A DNA stretch of 23,087 bases, from assembly GCA_964402955.1 (NCBI GenBank), contig CAYOEZ010000055.1, positions 1 to 23,087 of the forward strand. Reading direction: 5' to 3'. The notes under the pieces were generated by a model, which saw only the letters and a program-made list of their open reading frames with translations, did no database searches and was not told where the DNA came from. Source of the stretch: CAYOEZ01 sp964402955. GTDB lineage: Bacteria > Chloroflexota > DTOL01 > DAOUCN01. Each line of letters begins with the position of its first letter. Position 1 is the stretch's first letter. The position numbers and the translations under genes were made by a program. Shown piece by piece: positions 16,225-23,087 of the stretch.

Positions 16225-16268
16225 AGACACGGCCACGTGGCGCCGCATGGCTTCCTGTAGGAGAGAGC

Positions 16269-18026
16269 ATGACGATAACACACAGAGCGCCTCAACAACT
16301 GACATGGCCTGTCCGCATTGTCTTGCAGCGCTACGGCTGGCTGGCCTTTTTTGTCGCCTGCCTCGTGCTCAGCTACCTTTCGATCTGGCAGCGTGGCTTC
16401 TACACCGACGACTACTCGTTCCACAACAATGCTGTGGACATCACGACCGGAGCCTGGCGCCTCTACCTGCCTGAGCGGCTAGACCGGCCGCTGGCCTTCT
16501 TTGTGGACATGAACCTTGCCGGTTTGGTGCCTGAGTACGAGCTTTTTGTGCGCATCGTGGCGGCGCTGTTTGCCGGCGCCAATGCATTGCTCCTCGCCTG
16601 GTTGGTCAAGCGGCTTGTCCGTTCGCGCTTCATGTCCATCGTAACTGCCTGGCTGTTTCTATCGCCCTACATCGCCCACCAGGCGGTTCTCTGGATCGCC
16701 GCCTACCTCTACGTCTTCAGCCTATTCTTTGTGCTTCTCTTCCTGCACGCAAGCATCAACGCCTTCACCCACCCGCAGACGCGGGGGTGGTGGACGCTGG
16801 CGGCTGTCGCCTGCTACGCTATCGCCGTCGGCTTTGGCGAGCAGGCAGCATTGAGCGTTGTCCTTGTGCCTGTCCTGGCAATTGCTTTGGCCGCCCAAAA
16901 GCGGATCTCGGGCTACCGTAGCGCCGCCACTCATTGCGCGGCGCTCATCGCCATTCCGGCTGTCCTCGCACTGAGTGTCGCCTGGTTTGGTTATCGCACG
17001 GCAGGCATGGTCGCCACACGCGGCGGCATGGACCTGACCATTGGCGGACTGCTGAACAAGACAGCCCAGTTCACCGACCGTTTCATGCAGCTCACTATCC
17101 GGCCCAACACTGGCCTGCGTCTGACCGTGGAAGCCGGCAAGTTGGGCGTCCACAGGCTCATCGACTCGCCCGCAACGATGCTCTTGTTCATCGCCGCGTT
17201 TCTGCTCCTTCTTTTCACCGTACGCTACTGGAGCAATGACCGGCAAGGCTGCCTGTCTGTCAGGGGGTTACTGGCATTGCTCGGGGTTTGCCTGGCCTGG
17301 CTGGCGGGGGCGACGCTCTTTCCCGGCATTACCCTGCCAAGACAAGGGCTAACATCACGCATGCTCTACCTGCCGCTTGCCGGCGCCAGCGTGGCGGGAG
17401 CAACGGCGGCATGGCTGATCGTAGGCCGCCTGTCGAGCCTGAGGGCGGAACGGATGATCGTGCTTGCCGCTGGCGGCGCGCTGCTTGCCAGCAGCCTGTG
17501 CATGATGGGCTACGGCCGCGCCTACCAGGCGCGCTATGCGCTCGACCAGCGCCAGTTGGCAAGCCTGAAGCAGGCGTTGCCGGCGCCATACCTGCCACAA
17601 GGAGCATATGTCGTGGCGTTGGAGCTGGACGAGCGACTGTTTGGCCACAACGACGGTATGAGCGTCATCATGCTTGGTGCTCTGCAGACTCGCTGGTCCG
17701 CGCCCGAGATGCTCAACCAGATCTACCAGCGTTCCGACCTGCATTCCGTCGCGCGCACGGGCGAGCTAGCCAAGAAGGTCGAGTATACTGAGGCGCAGGG
17801 CGCGACGCCTGCTGAACTGCGGGTGATGGATGAGCCTGTACCCATAGACAAAACCGTTCTTTTCGTCTATAAGGATGGTGCAAGCCGCATTATCGAGAGT
17901 CTTGTTGTCAGGCAAAGCGACGGCGCCAGGCTCACCGTCCGCTTCCCCATCGCGGAGAAGATGGCCGCGGATGGCCTGCCGACGCTGCGCAACTATCCTG
18001 CGCCTGCCGTCGCGGCGGCGCAATGA
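16269..18026 (+). CDS. Polytopic membrane protein, GT-C glycosyltransferase-like
   Basis: This protein has 585 residues. About ten hydrophobic helices can be seen: 24-40, 90-112, several between 119 and 162, 175-208, 219-243, 299-320, 333-355, 366-388 and 397-417. They are followed by a soluble C-terminal part of about 165 residues. The first loop carries an acidic pair D47-D48 in FYTDDYSF right after the first helix, the place where GT-C enzymes (GT39, ArnT and similar) keep their catalytic Asp/Glu. It may therefore transfer a sugar from a polyprenyl-phosphate donor on the outer face of the membrane. A general membrane protein without this activity cannot be excluded. The ATG at 16269 follows GGAG at 16259-16262; an upstream extension would fall within the end of the previous gene. 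Confidence 0.68.
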   Translation: MTITHRAPQQLTWPVRIVLQRYGWLAFFVACLVLSYLSIWQRGFYTDDYSFHNNAVDITTGAWRLYLPERLDRPLAFFVDMNLAGLVPEYELFVRIVAALFAGANALLLAWLVKRLVRSRFMSIVTAWLFLSPYIAHQAVLWIAAYLYVFSLFFVLLFLHASINAFTHPQTRGWWTLAAVACYAIAVGFGEQAALSVVLVPVLAIALAAQKRISGYRSAATHCAALIAIPAVLALSVAWFGYRTAGMVATRGGMDLTIGGLLNKTAQFTDRFMQLTIRPNTGLRLTVEAGKLGVHRLIDSPATMLLFIAAFLLLLFTVRYWSNDRQGCLSVRGLLALLGVCLAWLAGATLFPGITLPRQGLTSRMLYLPLAGASVAGATAAWLIVGRLSSLRAERMIVLAAGGALLASSLCMMGYGRAYQARYALDQRQLASLKQALPAPYLPQGAYVVALELDERLFGHNDGMSVIMLGALQTRWSAPEMLNQIYQRSDLHSVARTGELAKKVEYTEAQGATPAELRVMDEPVPIDKTVLFVYKDGASRIIESLVVRQSDGARLTVRFPIAEKMAADGLPTLRNYPAPAVAAAQ

Positions 18027-18070
18027 CGCCGCGACAAGTCACCGCAGGCTGCATGATTGTGCGTTTTCGA

Positions 18071-18076
18071 GGAGGA
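18071..18076 (+). promoter_or_regulatory. Strong ribosome binding site of the dGTPase-like gene
   Basis: GGAGGA lies a few bases before the ATG at 18081. It supports that start over a TTG further upstream at 18057 and shows that this gene has its own strong translation start. Confidence 0.75.
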
Positions 18077-18080
18077 TACG

Positions 18081-19235
18081 ATGCTCTTCAAGCGAGCCGA
18101 TCTAGAGGAATTGGAACAAAAGACGTTGGCGCCCTATGCCATGAAGAGCCGCGACTCGGCCGGACGGGCCTTCAAGGAGGAGGAACCGCGCTATCGCACG
18201 GCGTTCCAGCGCGACCGCGATCGCATCATCCACACGACTGCCTTCCGCCGCCTGGAATATAAGACGCAGGTTTTCGTCAACACCGAGGGCGACTACTACC
18301 GCACCCGCCTGACGCACGAGATCGAGGTCAACCAGATCGGGCGCTCGATCGGGCAGGCCTTGCGCGCCAATCTTGACCTGGTCGAAGCGATCATTCTGGC
18401 CCACGACCTGGGCCACCCGCCCTTCGGCCACTCTGGCGAATACACTCTGCGCGATTTGATGGAGCCGTATGGCGGATTCGAGCACAACCGCCACAGCCTG
18501 CGCATCGTCGAGGATCTCGAGGATCGCTACCCGCACTTCCGTGGCCTCAACCTGACCTACGAGGTGCGTGAGGGCATCGTCAAGCACGAAACCGATTATG
18601 ACGTGTCGGACGCGACCGGCTTTAACCCGGATCTCTCGGCAACGCTCGAAGCGCAGATTGCCTGCGTCGCCGATGAGCTGGCCTATACGACGCACGACCT
18701 TGACGACGGGCTGCGCTCCGGCATGCTGACGGTTGACGATGTGGCACAGCTCGATGTATGGAAACGCTCGGTGAAACGCGTCTCGCGCAAGTATACCGAC
18801 CTGAAGGGCGATCTGGTGCGCCATGCCGTGGTGCGCGACCTGATCGGTTACTACATCGAAGACTGTCTGAAAACGACCGACCGTAAGTTACAAACGCTGG
18901 GCATCAACAACGTCGACGACGTGCGCCACGCCGAGCGCAGTCTTTGCTCACTCTCGGTGGACGGGCAAAGCGAATTTGACACGCTAAAGGCCTTCCTGCT
19001 CAAGAACATGTACAAGCATTACCGCACTATCCGCATGCAGGAAAAGGCCCGCATCATTATCACCGGCCTGTTCACATCTTACATGACGACGCCCGAACAG
19101 CTTCCGGGCTGGATCCAGTCGAAGATTGACCGCGACAGCAAGGCGCGCGTCGTCTGCGACTACATTGCCGGCATGACCGACCGCTTCGCCACCGACGAGC
19201 ACCAGAAGCTGTTTGACCCCTATACCCGCGTCTAG
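18081..19235 (+). CDS. dgt: Deoxyguanosinetriphosphate triphosphohydrolase-like protein (HD superfamily)
   Basis: This protein has 384 residues, the usual size of the shorter bacterial dGTPase-like group (E. coli Dgt is about 505). It shows the N-terminal RDRDRIIHTTAFRRLEYKTQV signature in parts, H79 in RLTHEIEV and H108-D109 in AHDLGHPPFGHSGE, the metal-binding HD core, with a later ADELAYTTHDLDD providing another ligand Asp. These enzymes hydrolyse dNTPs to deoxynucleosides and triphosphate and help keep dNTP pools in check, and some protect against phage. It is a conserved housekeeping-type gene. It sits in the same direction between the glycan genes and a fifth PP-loop paralogue, so the cluster either grew around it or was split by it. 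The ATG at 18081 is fixed by GGAGGA. Confidence 0.93.
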   Translation: MLFKRADLEELEQKTLAPYAMKSRDSAGRAFKEEEPRYRTAFQRDRDRIIHTTAFRRLEYKTQVFVNTEGDYYRTRLTHEIEVNQIGRSIGQALRANLDLVEAIILAHDLGHPPFGHSGEYTLRDLMEPYGGFEHNRHSLRIVEDLEDRYPHFRGLNLTYEVREGIVKHETDYDVSDATGFNPDLSATLEAQIACVADELAYTTHDLDDGLRSGMLTVDDVAQLDVWKRSVKRVSRKYTDLKGDLVRHAVVRDLIGYYIEDCLKTTDRKLQTLGINNVDDVRHAERSLCSLSVDGQSEFDTLKAFLLKNMYKHYRTIRMQEKARIIITGLFTSYMTTPEQLPGWIQSKIDRDSKARVVCDYIAGMTDRFATDEHQKLFDPYTRV

Positions 19236-19250
19236 GGTTATGCCGCAATC

Positions 19251-19256
19251 AGGAGG
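19251..19256 (+). promoter_or_regulatory. Ribosome binding site of PP-loop paralogue 5
   Basis: AGGAGG lies 8 bases before the ATG at 19265 in a 29-base gap after the dGTPase gene. This supports independent, efficient translation of the fifth paralogue. Confidence 0.7.
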
Positions 19257-19264
19257 GCATCGGT

Positions 19265-20491
19265 ATGGAGCCCGTCACGATCTCGACGCCGTGCTATGCC
19301 GTCCAGAACGGCGTGCACACGCTGTCGGCAGTTGTTACAGCCGAAGGGCGCAGCCATGAGGTGTTCTACCGCACAGCGAGCGGGCCCATCGCCGGAGGCA
19401 GCGAGCCGTTTATCGCCGCTGCGTTGCTGCCGGCGATGCGGACAGGCGCCCCGCTGACCCTGCCGGGCCCTGTCTCGCTGCGGCTGCTCGATCACCTGCC
19501 GGTCTACCAGAGCATCGTCAGTTCATGGTTTGAGGGCTTTCACACCATCCCTATCAGCGCTGCTGCCCGACCGCCTGCCCTCTCCGACGCACCCAGTGCC
19601 ATCGGCTGCTTCTTCAGCGCCGGCGTTGATTCGTTCTATTCGGTTCTGACACACCGTGACGAGATTACGCATCTGGTCTACGTGCGCGGCTACGACCATC
19701 TGCCGCGCAATGCGGAACGCGGCCAGCGCGCCCTAGCCGGCGTACGCGCCGCAGCCGCCGAGCTGAACAAGCCGCTCATCGAGGTGCAGACCAACGTGCG
19801 CGATGTGCTCGACAAATACGTTGAGTGGAGACGCCAGGGCCACGGCGCCGTTCTGGGCTCGGTTGCGCTGCTCCTGTCGCCGCAGTTACGCAAGATATAC
19901 ATCGCATCGACGCGTGACTACATCAGTCTGCATCCACTGGGTTCGCACCCGTTGCTTGACCCGCTCTGGAGCAGCGACGAGATTGAGGTCATTCACGATG
20001 GCGGGCCGGCCAAGCGCCGCCATAAAGTCCGGCGCATTGCCAACGACCCCATCGCCATGCGTTGGCTGCGCGTGTGCTGGGAGAAACGCGAGGATGTCTA
20101 CAATTGCGGGCAGTGCGAGAAATGTCTGCGCACGATGATCGAGCTGTACCTGAATGGCGCACTCGAGCGCTGTGCCACGTTCCCCCACACACTGGACTAT
20201 GAGTGCATTGCCAGCCTCAAGCTCGACTACCGCGACTACTATGGTTTTGTGCGTCTGCTCGATGAGGCGTCGCAGCGGGGCGACGCGGCGCTCGAAAAAG
20301 CGCTGCGGCAGTGCCTGGGCGACCAACCGCTCGACTATCGGGAGATGTGCCACCAGTTGGAGCTACGCATCCTGGGTCTCGAACAGGACGCACAGCGCGT
20401 CTACAGCTCGCGATCATGGCGCATGACTGCCCCGCTGCGCACAGCCGGCCATGTGCTGCGCCGCCTGTTGCCCCGAGCGCGTGGCACGTGA
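19265..20491 (+). CDS. QueC-like PP-loop protein, paralogue 5 (altered P-loop)
   Basis: This protein has 408 residues with the same domain order as the four tandem copies: N-terminal domain (AAALLPAMRTGAPLTLPG), PP-loop domain, Cys271, 281, 284, 287 (YNCGQCEKC), short coil and SRSWRMTAPLR tail. The P-loop is SAGVDS (118-123), with Ala for the first Gly, a mild change that may still bind ATP. The strand after it reads VRGYDH rather than VHGFDI. It is separated from the others by three genes, including the dGTPase, yet its residue spacing is identical. A rearranged or later-captured member of the same family is likely. It is the last plus-strand gene of the cluster, followed by a hairpin terminator. 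The substrate is unknown. Confidence 0.78.
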   Translation: MEPVTISTPCYAVQNGVHTLSAVVTAEGRSHEVFYRTASGPIAGGSEPFIAAALLPAMRTGAPLTLPGPVSLRLLDHLPVYQSIVSSWFEGFHTIPISAAARPPALSDAPSAIGCFFSAGVDSFYSVLTHRDEITHLVYVRGYDHLPRNAERGQRALAGVRAAAAELNKPLIEVQTNVRDVLDKYVEWRRQGHGAVLGSVALLLSPQLRKIYIASTRDYISLHPLGSHPLLDPLWSSDEIEVIHDGGPAKRRHKVRRIANDPIAMRWLRVCWEKREDVYNCGQCEKCLRTMIELYLNGALERCATFPHTLDYECIASLKLDYRDYYGFVRLLDEASQRGDAALEKALRQCLGDQPLDYREMCHQLELRILGLEQDAQRVYSSRSWRMTAPLRTAGHVLRRLLPRARGT

Positions 20492-20504
20492 CCATACGGG
20501 TAAG

Positions 20505-20542
20505 AAGAGCCGCCGATGGATATATCACCATCCGCGGCTCTT
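20505..20542. terminator. Bidirectional hairpin terminator between convergent genes
   Basis: An inverted repeat with arms AAGAGCCGC and GCGGCTCTT, one mismatch, then five more pairs (GATGG/CCATC) and an 8-base AT-rich loop, lies 13 bases after the stop of PP-loop paralogue 5 and about 30 bases beyond the stop of the minus-strand gene. The outer A/T pairs give short T tracts in both directions. The position and stem strength fit a two-sided intrinsic terminator, though the U-tracts are short. Confidence 0.7.
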
Positions 20543-20571
20543 TGCGCGCCTGTGTGCGGACCCGCCATCGG

Positions 20572-21606
20572 CTAGCGTGCCAGCGCAGTTCCCAGCGCGC
20601 CGATAATGTGATCCAAATGCACGACGAACTCGGCCGTGATCTGGACGTTGTCGTTGAGCGTGGGGTGGGGCACGTGATGCGGCGTGTTGAACCAGTGGCC
20701 GTCATCCGTCTGCTCGCGCACGAACCAATCGCCCATCGTGATCGTCCAGTCCAGATACTGCTGCTCGCCAGTGATAATGTAGAGCAGTGAGCCGCCCCAC
20801 GAGCTCTTGCAGACTTGCCTGGTCTCGAACTGGCGCGGCGTCGACTGCATCGAGAACTGCTGGTAGCTGCGGGCAAGGTCGAGCCACTGCTGCTCACCAG
20901 TCGCCATGTAGAGATAGCTCAGACAGGCCGCGGCAATGCCCCCGTTGAAGTGATACTCGTTGGTCTCCTGCCTCTCGTTGATGTAGTTGCGCCGGTTGGC
21001 GTCGGGGGGAACGGTGGTCGCCAGGCCGCCGTCCTCGCTCCAGATGGTGTATAGCCGCCGCGGCAGCTCCGGCTGCGCCTGCCAGACATGCTTCAGCCAT
21101 TCGCCAACGGCCAGCGCCTCTTGCATGTGGCCGGTGATCAGCGCCGACATGCCGAGTTGGGCGGTCAGGAAGAGCATTTGTGGGCCGTCGGGCCCCTTGT
21201 GCTCGCGATCCATGTAGGCGCCGCCCGTGGCCGCGTTCTGCGAGCGCAGGGCGAAGCGCATGGATTTCTGAGCGACGTCGTACTGGCGCAGGAGTTGCGC
21301 GCCGTAGGCCAGGCACGTCTCGGTGTAGGTATTGACCGAGCGGTACCAGTTGTTGTTGGGTAAGATCTGCCCGGCCAGCTCGCCTTCGGCCGTCAGCATG
21401 TTGCGGCGAATCCACTCCAGCATGCGCATAGCGGCTGCGGCCTCGCCGGTCACGGCGAGCGCCCAGGGCACGCGGTAGTAGCAGGCGTCGCGTGTGGCGT
21501 CAGCGATCGAGCCGTCGTCGTGCATGTTGCCGAGCAAGAAATCAACTGCTTTGCGCTGGGAAGCGCGGTAGGCGGTCAGGTGGTCACTCAATTGTTGCTT
21601 GGTCAT
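20572..21606 (-). CDS. Alpha/alpha-toroid-like hypothetical protein (possible six-hairpin glycosidase/cyclase fold)
   Basis: This protein has 344 residues, starting at the ATG at 21606 with AAGGAG five bases before it. It is built of repeated helical hairpins: segments such as AVDFLLGNMHDDGSI, RVPWALAVTGEAAAAMRMLEWI, GGIAAACLSYLYMATGEQQWLDLARSY and GGSLLYIITGEQQYLDWTITMGDWF recur about every 50-60 residues, each ending in a loop with Gly and aromatic residues. This is the look of alpha/alpha toroids (six-hairpin glycosidases, terpene-cyclase-like and prenyltransferase-like proteins). No clear catalytic DxDD or glycosidase acid pair could be assigned. There is no signal peptide, so it is cytosolic. 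It is transcribed toward the polysaccharide cluster from its own promoter and is not part of that operon. The function is not recognised. Confidence 0.75.
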   Translation of the reverse strand: MTKQQLSDHLTAYRASQRKAVDFLLGNMHDDGSIADATRDACYYRVPWALAVTGEAAAAMRMLEWIRRNMLTAEGELAGQILPNNNWYRSVNTYTETCLAYGAQLLRQYDVAQKSMRFALRSQNAATGGAYMDREHKGPDGPQMLFLTAQLGMSALITGHMQEALAVGEWLKHVWQAQPELPRRLYTIWSEDGGLATTVPPDANRRNYINERQETNEYHFNGGIAAACLSYLYMATGEQQWLDLARSYQQFSMQSTPRQFETRQVCKSSWGGSLLYIITGEQQYLDWTITMGDWFVREQTDDGHWFNTPHHVPHPTLNDNVQITAEFVVHLDHIIGALGTALAR

Positions 21607-21611
21607 AGCTG

Positions 21612-21617
21612 CTCCTT
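21612..21617 (-). promoter_or_regulatory. Ribosome binding site deciding the start of the toroid-like gene
   Basis: Read on the minus strand, AAGGAG lies 5 bases before the ATG at 21606. The frame stays open to 21678, but that extension would start inside the promoter -10 region, so the shorter start is preferred. Confidence 0.75.
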
Positions 21618-21676
21618 TGGCGGCGGGGTTATGCGGGATGTGACACTCCATCAGGCGCGGTGTTCGGACACGGAGC

Positions 21677-21685
21677 ATTATACCA
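21677..21685 (-). promoter_or_regulatory. Extended -10 promoter of the toroid-like gene
   Basis: On the minus strand the sequence TGGTATAAT is a perfect TATAAT preceded by the extended TGn element. The -35 region at normal spacing is poor (C/A rich), as is usual for extended -10 promoters. Transcription would start near 21670, giving a leader of about 64 bases before the ATG at 21606. Confidence 0.65.
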
Positions 21686-21962
21686 CAACGGGAATGGTTT
21701 GGGGGAGGCGGGATGGAGAGCAGGGGGCGACGCGGAAGCGCTTGCAGCGTTTTGCATCCTAGGCGAAGGTCAAGGGGTTAGCCCTTATCTTGGTGCACGC
21801 GTACGAGTGTCGGCGCGTGTCGTCAAAGTCATGCACAGCGAGAACAAATCCTAGATGCGGCACGCGCTGCGATCTTCATGTCGCGCGAAGACTACGAGCC
21901 GGTCCCCAACTCATTATCCTTTCCCAAGTACGACCTCGATTCGTCAACGCCTCAGCTGTGAC
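21686..21962. other. Intergenic stretch without a clear gene
   Basis: Together with the leader of the toroid-like gene this forms a gap of about 355 bases between two minus-strand genes. No tRNA, terminator hairpin or CRISPR-like repeat was seen. Its composition shifts from the high GC of the left part to the lower GC of the right-hand gene, so it probably contains the junction of an acquired segment. It holds one short plus-strand open stretch, listed separately. Confidence 0.5.
21830..21961 (+). pseudogene. Possible 3' remnant of a degraded gene
   Basis: One plus-strand frame, open from 21782 to the TGA at 21959-21961, gives a protein-like end: HAQREQILDAARAAIF followed by MSREDYEPVPNSLSFPKY and ending in STPQL. 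It has no ribosome binding site and no plausible start other than an ATG at 21878 (27 codons). It ends 1 base from the stop codon of the converging minus-strand gene. It may be the tail of a gene cut by insertion of the right-hand segment, or chance. The family is not recognised. Confidence 0.2.
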
Positions 21963-23087
21963 CTATGCAGTCCACTTTGGATGCGATACAAGCGTACAGA
22001 CGCCAACTGCATTGAGCAATTGTTCAAGCACGTGATCGGCGGTGAGAGTCCCCTCGAGTATGGCACAGTAAGCTTCAAAGAGCTGCTGCGTCGTCACAAG
22101 GCATTGGCCCTCGATCTTCGCAAGTTTACGCACATCGTCCGGAAATGCCTCACCCCGGTCCTTTGGCGATAACTCACAGAAGTGATTCATTATGAGCAGG
22201 CCCTTGTAATCTCGCTCGTCCTCTTCTCGTGCTCGCTCGGTCCAGTCAGCCAATTGACGAACGTCCGATCTAGCTGCACTTCCACGCCGACTGGATTTGA
22301 TCTCGAGTGCAGCATCGCCGTACTTACTCTGCAGTCGTCCATCGTCTTGCTTACCGGATGGATTATCGGGAACTTCAGCACCAAGCTGACGAAGCATTTC
22401 GCGGACTATCGGTTCAAGACTCTCCTTGTGCTGCAAGAACAGGACGCCACAGAAACTACGGAGTGATTTTAACTCACTCTCACTCTGTGCAATCAGCTTC
22501 TGCTGCTCCGTTATGAGACTCTGTGCAGCAGCAATCATCCCTTCTATGGCGGACTGACATGGCATTCCTATCTGAGTAACCCACTGAGGGGGAAGGGTCT
22601 GCAACTGCTGGTGCAGTAGATCACGGAGGATAATATCAATGCCTTCCCGCGACGAGATTGAGGTGGGCTCTGGCAGGATAAACAGGCAACCACTGGACGT
22701 CATCTCATCAACACGCATGTCTCCAGCGCTATTGAAGTGCGTGCCCTTCGCGATCTGATATGTCACCGCTGCCGCGACGGGGCCATCGTAGAGATTGGTC
22801 GCCAAGGGTATGACCCGTACCCTAACGTCAATATGGGGGGACGTCTTCTTGCCATCGCCGTAGAAACTGTAACTCAGATGCTTCGCCGATGCCCCGCGCA
22901 AGTAGAATCTCCACCCATCCACACAACGCATGTAGGTTTCCCACCCCTTGCTGATCGCTTTTACCCTTTCGCCAGAGTCAGGAACGAGATCCAACTCCAA
23001 GGGGCACCAATCGTAATTGCATCCTGATTGCGGTAGCCCGGGTCCCTGGCCCTGCGTTTTGTTGGCTGGAACACCAATCACAAACAC
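21963..23087 (-). CDS. Hypothetical protein with C-terminal PD-(D/E)XK nuclease-like domain, partial
   Basis: The frame is open to the window edge (a GTG sits exactly at the edge), so the true start is not visible. At least 374 residues are present. The first 160 or so are unassigned. Residues about 190-225 are a Gln/Glu/Leu-rich coiled coil (ITEQQKLIAQSESELKSL). From about 250, YGDAALEIKSS gives an E262-x-K264 pair with a nearby Asp (D258). It is followed by a long helix (RSDVRQLADWTERA), KGLLIMNHF and CLVTTQQLFEAY, the pattern of restriction-endonuclease-fold domains in many orphan and defence-type proteins. GC content in sampled lines is about 47-53%, clearly below the rest of the window, which suggests horizontal transfer. 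It could be a defence or mobile-element gene, but its neighbours lie outside the window. Confidence 0.65.
   Translation of the reverse strand: MFVIGVPANKTQGQGPGLPQSGCNYDWCPLELDLVPDSGERVKAISKGWETYMRCVDGWRFYLRGASAKHLSYSFYGDGKKTSPHIDVRVRVIPLATNLYDGPVAAAVTYQIAKGTHFNSAGDMRVDEMTSSGCLFILPEPTSISSREGIDIILRDLLHQQLQTLPPQWVTQIGMPCQSAIEGMIAAAQSLITEQQKLIAQSESELKSLRSFCGVLFLQHKESLEPIVREMLRQLGAEVPDNPSGKQDDGRLQSKYGDAALEIKSSRRGSAARSDVRQLADWTERAREEDERDYKGLLIMNHFCELSPKDRGEAFPDDVRKLAKIEGQCLVTTQQLFEAYCAILEGTLTADHVLEQLLNAVGVCTLVSHPKWTA

Noticed and set aside
16235..16244. Short perfect palindrome GCCACGTGGC before the membrane-protein gene
   Set aside because: Ten bases of palindrome in a high-GC sequence is expected by chance, and no second copy was seen near other genes.
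21830..21877. TetR-type regulator start (REQILDAARAAIF)
   Set aside because: The short string looks like a TetR helix, but no helix-turn-helix follows and the frame ends after 28 more residues.
1..23087. CRISPR arrays, tRNA or rRNA genes, insertion sequences
   Set aside because: No regularly spaced repeats, tRNA-like arms or transposase motifs were recognised on either strand by reading.

Overview
The window is a high-GC bacterial region. Sampled lines of the main block run around 65% GC. It is dominated by one long plus-strand gene cluster for building a cell-surface polysaccharide. The organism cannot be fixed from the sequence. Large multidomain glycosyltransferases, soluble sulfatase-like proteins and high GC would fit Chloroflexota (Anaerolineae or Caldilineae type) or a similar environmental lineage, but this is a weak inference.

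Layout. (1) 1-362: the 3' end of a Wzt/TagH-type ABC transporter ATPase. (2) 365-9724: two double-domain glycosyltransferases interleaved with three paralogous alkaline-phosphatase-superfamily ('sulfatase-like') proteins. These genes are nearly all joined by ATGA overlaps or zero-length gaps, so they look like one operon. (3) 9771-14803: four tandem paralogues of a QueC-like PP-loop ATPase, each with the same unknown N-terminal domain, a four-cysteine metal site and an SRSWRxTAPLR C-terminal tail. (4) 14830-18026: a polysaccharide pyruvyl-transferase-family protein and a polytopic GT-C-like membrane protein. (5) 18081-19235: a dGTPase-type HD phosphohydrolase (housekeeping). (6) 19265-20491: a fifth QueC-like paralogue, ending at a two-sided hairpin terminator. 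(7) 20572-21606, minus strand: an alpha/alpha-toroid-like protein with a recognisable extended -10 promoter. (8) 21963-23087, minus strand, cut by the window edge: a lower-GC gene with a PD-(D/E)XK-type nuclease domain, probably acquired by transfer.

How they may work together. The glycosyltransferases would build a glycan on a lipid carrier in the cytoplasm and the ABC transporter would export it. The phosphatase-superfamily and PP-loop proteins lack signal peptides, so they would act on cytoplasmic precursors. The most unusual element is the amplified PP-loop family. QueC enzymes use ATP to activate a carboxylate for attack by ammonia. A set of four or five QueC-like proteins with divergent P-loops, fixed in a glycan locus without queuosine genes, suggests an undescribed carboxylate-modifying step (for example amidation) on a sugar or a pyruvyl group. 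That is inference, not something the sequence proves.
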